Assembly: GCA_016218465.1 (NCBI GenBank)
Contig: JACREA010000033.1
Span: 1-6,792, forward strand
Reading direction: 5' to 3'
DNA: 6,792 nt
DNA from: Nitrosomonadales bacterium
GTDB lineage: Bacteria > Pseudomonadota > Gammaproteobacteria > Burkholderiales > Gallionellaceae
Positions 4,347 through 6,792 of the stretch are shown here, in pieces; position 1 is the first letter of the stretch, and each line of letters starts with the position of its first letter. The translations under genes and the position numbers were made by a program. Below the pieces are notes generated by a model. That model saw nothing but the letters and a program-made list of their open reading frames with translations, was not told where the DNA came from and did no database searches.

Positions 4347-6792
4347 TCATTGGCACACCGGCAACGGTTGTGCAGCGGTGCCTGCACTTGCCGATGTATC
4401 AGCGGCAACCACCACTTCAACAGGTTTCGGATCTTCTTCATCTGAACTCGTGCCTTGTGCGCTTCCGGTCTCCGGTGTACCCAACAGCAGGCTGGTGTTG
4501 GTCATTTCGTCTATCACGGTGGGAGCCAGAATGGTGAAGCTGGCCGGAATGTAGCTCATTGTGTAGTTGGTGCTGGTTAGCGCCAGCGAACCCTTGTCGA
4601 TTTGGTAGATACCTACCGCCTCGCCCGCATCGCGAGTCAACGAGCCTCCGTTCATGATCAACGCTTCAGTGTCGCTGGGCATTAAACCCGACACGCTGTA
4701 AGTCAGAAGCGGATCGCTTGTGTTGAGTATCTTGTTCGTGGTATTCGCATAGACTGTCAGCACCGCCTTGGTAATGTCGGCGGTGGCCGACGAGGTGGTG
4801 TTGAAGGTGTAGTTGCCCGCGTCCAGCCCTGCCAGCGTGATGCCGGAAACACTCACGGTTTTGCCGATGGCGGCGTTCTTGTCGAGGAAGCTGGCGGCAA
4901 CGTAACCGGTAGTGAGTATGTCGCCCGCGATGCGGTTGTCGCCCAGCGTGACGGTGGCGATGGTGCTGCCGTCGTAGATGCGGTTCACACCTGTCGCGCC
5001 GATGATCAGGGTTGCTTGGGCGACAGTATAGCTGGCAGCCGGCGTGGTATATCCGGCAAAGCTGTAGTTGCCCGCATCCGCGCCACCCAGTGCGCCTGCG
5101 GTCTGCGTGTAGCTGCCGGCATTGAGGTTGCCGCTGCTGCTGAGCATTTGGCCGTTGATGCTGGCCGTCGAGGTGACCGCATCACCGGTGATGATGTTGC
5201 CGAATGCCACCGCACCGGTTGTGGCGGGCGTACCGTAGGTGGTGTTGACCCCGGCAATCGCGGCGCCGGTCAGCGCCAGCTGGCCGACGGTGTAGTTGCC
5301 GGTGACTCCCGCGAAGGTGTAGTTGGCCGCATCGGTGCCGGATAGCGCGCTGACCGTTTCAATTCCGCTGTAGCTGCCGGCATTGAGGTTGCCGCTGCTG
5401 CTGAGGTTGCCTGCGGTGTTCACCGCGACGGCTACCGTGCCCAGGTTATCTCCGGCAACGGCATTGGTGAAGCTGGTCGCTCCCGGCGATAGCGTCGATC
5501 CGTAGGTCGAACTTCCGGTGGCGATTGTTCCGGTCAGCGCCAGCTGGCCGACGGTGTAGTTGGCCGCAGAGGTATATCCGGCAAAGCTGTAGTTGCCCGC
5601 ATCCGCGCCACCCAGTGCGCCTGCGGTCTGCGTGTAGCTGCCGGCATTGAGATTGCCGCTGCTGCTGAGCGTTTGGCCGTTGATGCTGGCCGTCGAGGTG
5701 ACCGCATCACCGGTGATGATGTTGCCGAATGTCACCGCACCGGTTGTGGCGGGCGTACCGTAGGTGGTGTTGACCCCGGCAATCGCGGCGCCGGTCAGCG
5801 CCAGCGGTGTGATGGTGGCGACATGCGTGCCGCCGGTGAAGGTGTAATTGCTGGCCAAGCCGGTGCCGTCGCTCAATGCAAGGCTGCCTAGCGTCACCGT
5901 CTTGTTGGCGCCGACATTCTTATCGGCGACCGTTCCGACACCAGTGAGATTAAGTGTTTGTCCGCCCACCAAACCACTCAACGTGAAGATGCTGGCAGCC
6001 ACATTTACCGTGCCGTCATAGACACGCGTACCGCTCAGGCTGATCACATTCAGGGGGGCGGGGTTAATGGTCAGTATGCCATCCACGTAGCCGATAGTGT
6101 AGTTGCTGGAACTCAACCCGCCCGGGGTGATGACATAGCCACCGGCATTGATTGCACCTTGCGAGCTGCCGCTGTAGGCGAGTGTGCCGCCGAGCACGGC
6201 GTTCGTTTCGCCGTTGACGAAGCCGCTGTAGGCGACGCCGTTGCCGCCAGTGTAGGCAAGGCCGTCATAAGTCTTGGTTGCAGCGTTGGCGGTGACGGTG
6301 AGTGATGCCGGTGTGATCGTCAGGTTGTTGCCGGTGTAACTCAGGGTGTAGCCATATCCACCGTCCGCAAGCGCTCCCTGTGAGACCGCATAAGTGCCAA
6401 CATTCTCACCAGCTATGCGGGATTGAGCGCCCGTTACGATAGATGCCAGATCATCACCAACGAGGCCGGACACCGCATAAGTCAGTGCAGGATCAGCCGA
6501 GCCATAGGTCTTGCCAACAGCATCGGCGATGATGGTCAATGTCGGCGCAGTTGCTTGTGTGTAGAGAAAGCCGATCCCCGTTGCTGGGGCGCCACAGCCC
6601 GCCGGATAGGTACAGTTGAATACACTGAATGCCGGAACCATGCCACCCTTGATATTACTTGCCGGACTGGTGGAGTAGATTTTTCCACTGGTCGCAGTGA
6701 TGGGAGTGGCACTGCCGGAGTTATTGATGAAGTTGCCTGTTGCAGCCAAAACAACACTCCCAGTACCCGCATTGATTACACCCCCCGTGTTC
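4347..6792 (-). CDS. C-terminal part of a large TpsA-type filamentous adhesin/exoprotein with MBG and YDG repeats (5' end outside window)
   Basis: The frame is open from the right edge to TGA 4347-4349, giving 814 visible residues. The TTG at 6747-6749 is an internal Leu, not a start, because coding-like sequence (VINAGTGSVVLAATGNFINN) continues through it to the edge. The first 80 or so residues have the FINNSG...GKIYSTSP...FLYT pattern that in haemagglutinin-like exoproteins sits between the beta-helix and the repeat region, with two cysteines (NCTYPAGC). Eight modules of 79-88 residues follow: MBG (6303-6539), MBG (6054-6302), YDG (5799-6053, signature VYDGT), three YDG-like modules with TYG in place of YDG (5538-5798, 5274-5537, 5010-5273), YDG (4761-5009, signature IYDGS) and MBG (4521-4760). 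A low-complexity acidic tail (4350-4520) ends PLPVCQ. The secretion domain must lie off the right edge. The neighbouring TpsB gene is the obvious export partner. Likely role: surface adhesion or biofilm scaffold; the ligand is unknown. Confidence 0.9.
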   Translation of the reverse strand, partial: NTGGVINAGTGSVVLAATGNFINNSGSATPITATSGKIYSTSPASNIKGGMVPAFSVFNCTYPAGCGAPATGIGFLYTQATAPTLTIIADAVGKTYGSADPALTYAVSGLVGDDLASIVTGAQSRIAGENVGTYAVSQGALADGGYGYTLSYTGNNLTITPASLTVTANAATKTYDGLAYTGGNGVAYSGFVNGETNAVLGGTLAYSGSSQGAINAGGYVITPGGLSSSNYTIGYVDGILTINPAPLNVISLSGTRVYDGTVNVAASIFTLSGLVGGQTLNLTGVGTVADKNVGANKTVTLGSLALSDGTGLASNYTFTGGTHVATITPLALTGAAIAGVNTTYGTPATTGAVTFGNIITGDAVTSTASINGQTLSSSGNLNAGSYTQTAGALGGADAGNYSFAGYTSAANYTVGQLALTGTIATGSSTYGSTLSPGATSFTNAVAGDNLGTVAVAVNTAGNLSSSGNLNAGSYSGIETVSALSGTDAANYTFAGVTGNYTVGQLALTGAAIAGVNTTYGTPATTGAVAFGNIITGDAVTSTASINGQMLSSSGNLNAGSYTQTAGALGGADAGNYSFAGYTTPAASYTVAQATLIIGATGVNRIYDGSTIATVTLGDNRIAGDILTTGYVAASFLDKNAAIGKTVSVSGITLAGLDAGNYTFNTTSSATADITKAVLTVYANTTNKILNTSDPLLTYSVSGLMPSDTEALIMNGGSLTRDAGEAVGIYQIDKGSLALTSTNYTMSYIPASFTILAPTVIDEMTNTSLLLGTPETGSAQGTSSDEEDPKPVEVVVAADTSASAGTAAQPLPVCQ
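5046..5280 (-). repeat. Near-identical 235-bp direct repeat, copy A (sixth module)
   Basis: This block matches 5571-5805 over 235 bases with three differences seen by eye. One is silent (Asn codon) and two change residues: the plus-strand bases give Ala (GAVAFGN) and Met (NGQML) here, against Thr at both positions in copy B. Copies are 525 bases apart, a multiple of three. Confidence 0.9.
5369..5405 (-). repeat. Third copy of a 37-bp segment shared by modules 4, 5 and 6
   Basis: The 37 bases encoding LSSSGNLNAGSY occur at 5108-5144, 5369-5405 and 5633-5669. The first two are identical and the third differs by one base. A second 33-bp match links 5266-5298 and 5530-5562 (coding NYTVGQLALTG). 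The middle module otherwise diverges from its neighbours, so these short tracts look like conserved or converted patches inside older tandem modules. Confidence 0.8.
5571..5805 (-). repeat. Near-identical 235-bp direct repeat, copy B (fourth module)
   Basis: Partner of 5046-5280, in the same orientation and frame. It lies mostly in the fourth module (5538-5798), ends a few bases into the third, and reads GAVTFGN and NGQTL where copy A reads GAVAFGN and NGQML. Identity stops abruptly at both ends: at 5571 the neighbouring sequence changes from GGCGT to GCAGA, and after 5805 it changes to a YDG-type module. Confidence 0.9.

Larger units (their letters stand above)
4521..6539 (-). repeat. Array of eight MBG/YDG beta-rich modules in the adhesin
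   Basis: Module boundaries were set by eye at recurring L-T-hydrophobic starts and at ends with ITPA, INPA or VGQLA. Shared landmarks are a Y-D-G or T-Y-G near residue 13, a conserved NYT/NYS close to the module end, and in several modules NAGSY or NVGAN. Lengths are 79, 83, 85, 87, 88, 88, 83 and 80 residues from N- to C-terminus. Such modules are known as extended stalks in secreted adhesins. The exact borders are approximate. Confidence 0.8.

Noticed and set aside
5046..5805. Direct repeats as a CRISPR array or transposon ends
   Set aside because: The copies are coding, in frame, 235 bp long and same-oriented, with no regular short spacers, inverted ends or transposase.
5016..6305. Several long + strand open frames inside the adhesin gene (for example 5016-5345, 5673-5891, 5958-6305)
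   Set aside because: They lie antisense to a continuous coding frame with clear domain repeats. Two of them share sequence only because they cover the 235-bp repeat. No ribosome binding sites or recognisable domains were seen.
6747..6749. TTG as start codon of the adhesin-like gene
   Set aside because: The frame stays open to the window edge with similar Gly/Asn/Val-rich sequence and no ribosome binding site or signal peptide, so the gene simply continues outside the window.

Overview
The window looks like a chromosomal piece of a Gram-negative proteobacterium, most likely a betaproteobacterium. The evidence is a proteobacterial-type NadC, two outer-membrane beta-barrel C-termini that end in phenylalanine, and a two-partner secretion (TPS) locus with MBG/YDG-type adhesin modules. 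The Nitrosomonadales/Gallionellaceae region of the tree is only an impression from the protein style and was not tested.

Layout. Bases 3-113 (+) hold the last 36 codons of an outer-membrane-type protein, followed by a strong intrinsic terminator (134-162). A monocistronic-looking nadC (284-1123, +) makes nicotinate mononucleotide from quinolinate. The rest of the window runs on the opposite strand and converges on nadC. In transcription order it holds a very large secreted adhesin/exoprotein (TpsA type) whose 5' part lies outside the window (4347-6792), its TpsB/FhaC-like outer-membrane transporter (2616-4250), and a secreted protein with two FecR-type domains (1211-2599). Gaps within this cluster are 96 and 16 bp and show no terminator, so the three genes probably form one operon whose promoter lies beyond base 6792. 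No gene-free stretch exceeds 300 bases; the longest is 114-283 (170 bp).

How the genes work together. The TpsB protein has a signal peptide, two POTRA domains and a barrel carrying the VRGF motif, and should thread the adhesin through the outer membrane. The visible adhesin part is a string of eight domains of 79-88 residues each (MBG and YDG families), followed by an acidic tail ending in PVCQ. Two of these modules share a 235-bp DNA block with only three differences, a sign of recent duplication or gene conversion. The third gene is the least explained. It is not a canonical membrane-anchored FecR anti-sigma regulator: it has a signal peptide, two tandem FecR domains, paired cysteines after each domain, and a cysteine four residues from the C-terminus. 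The adhesin also ends with a lone cysteine, while the transporter has none. That suggests, as inference only, that the FecR-like protein is an extracytoplasmic partner of the adhesin.
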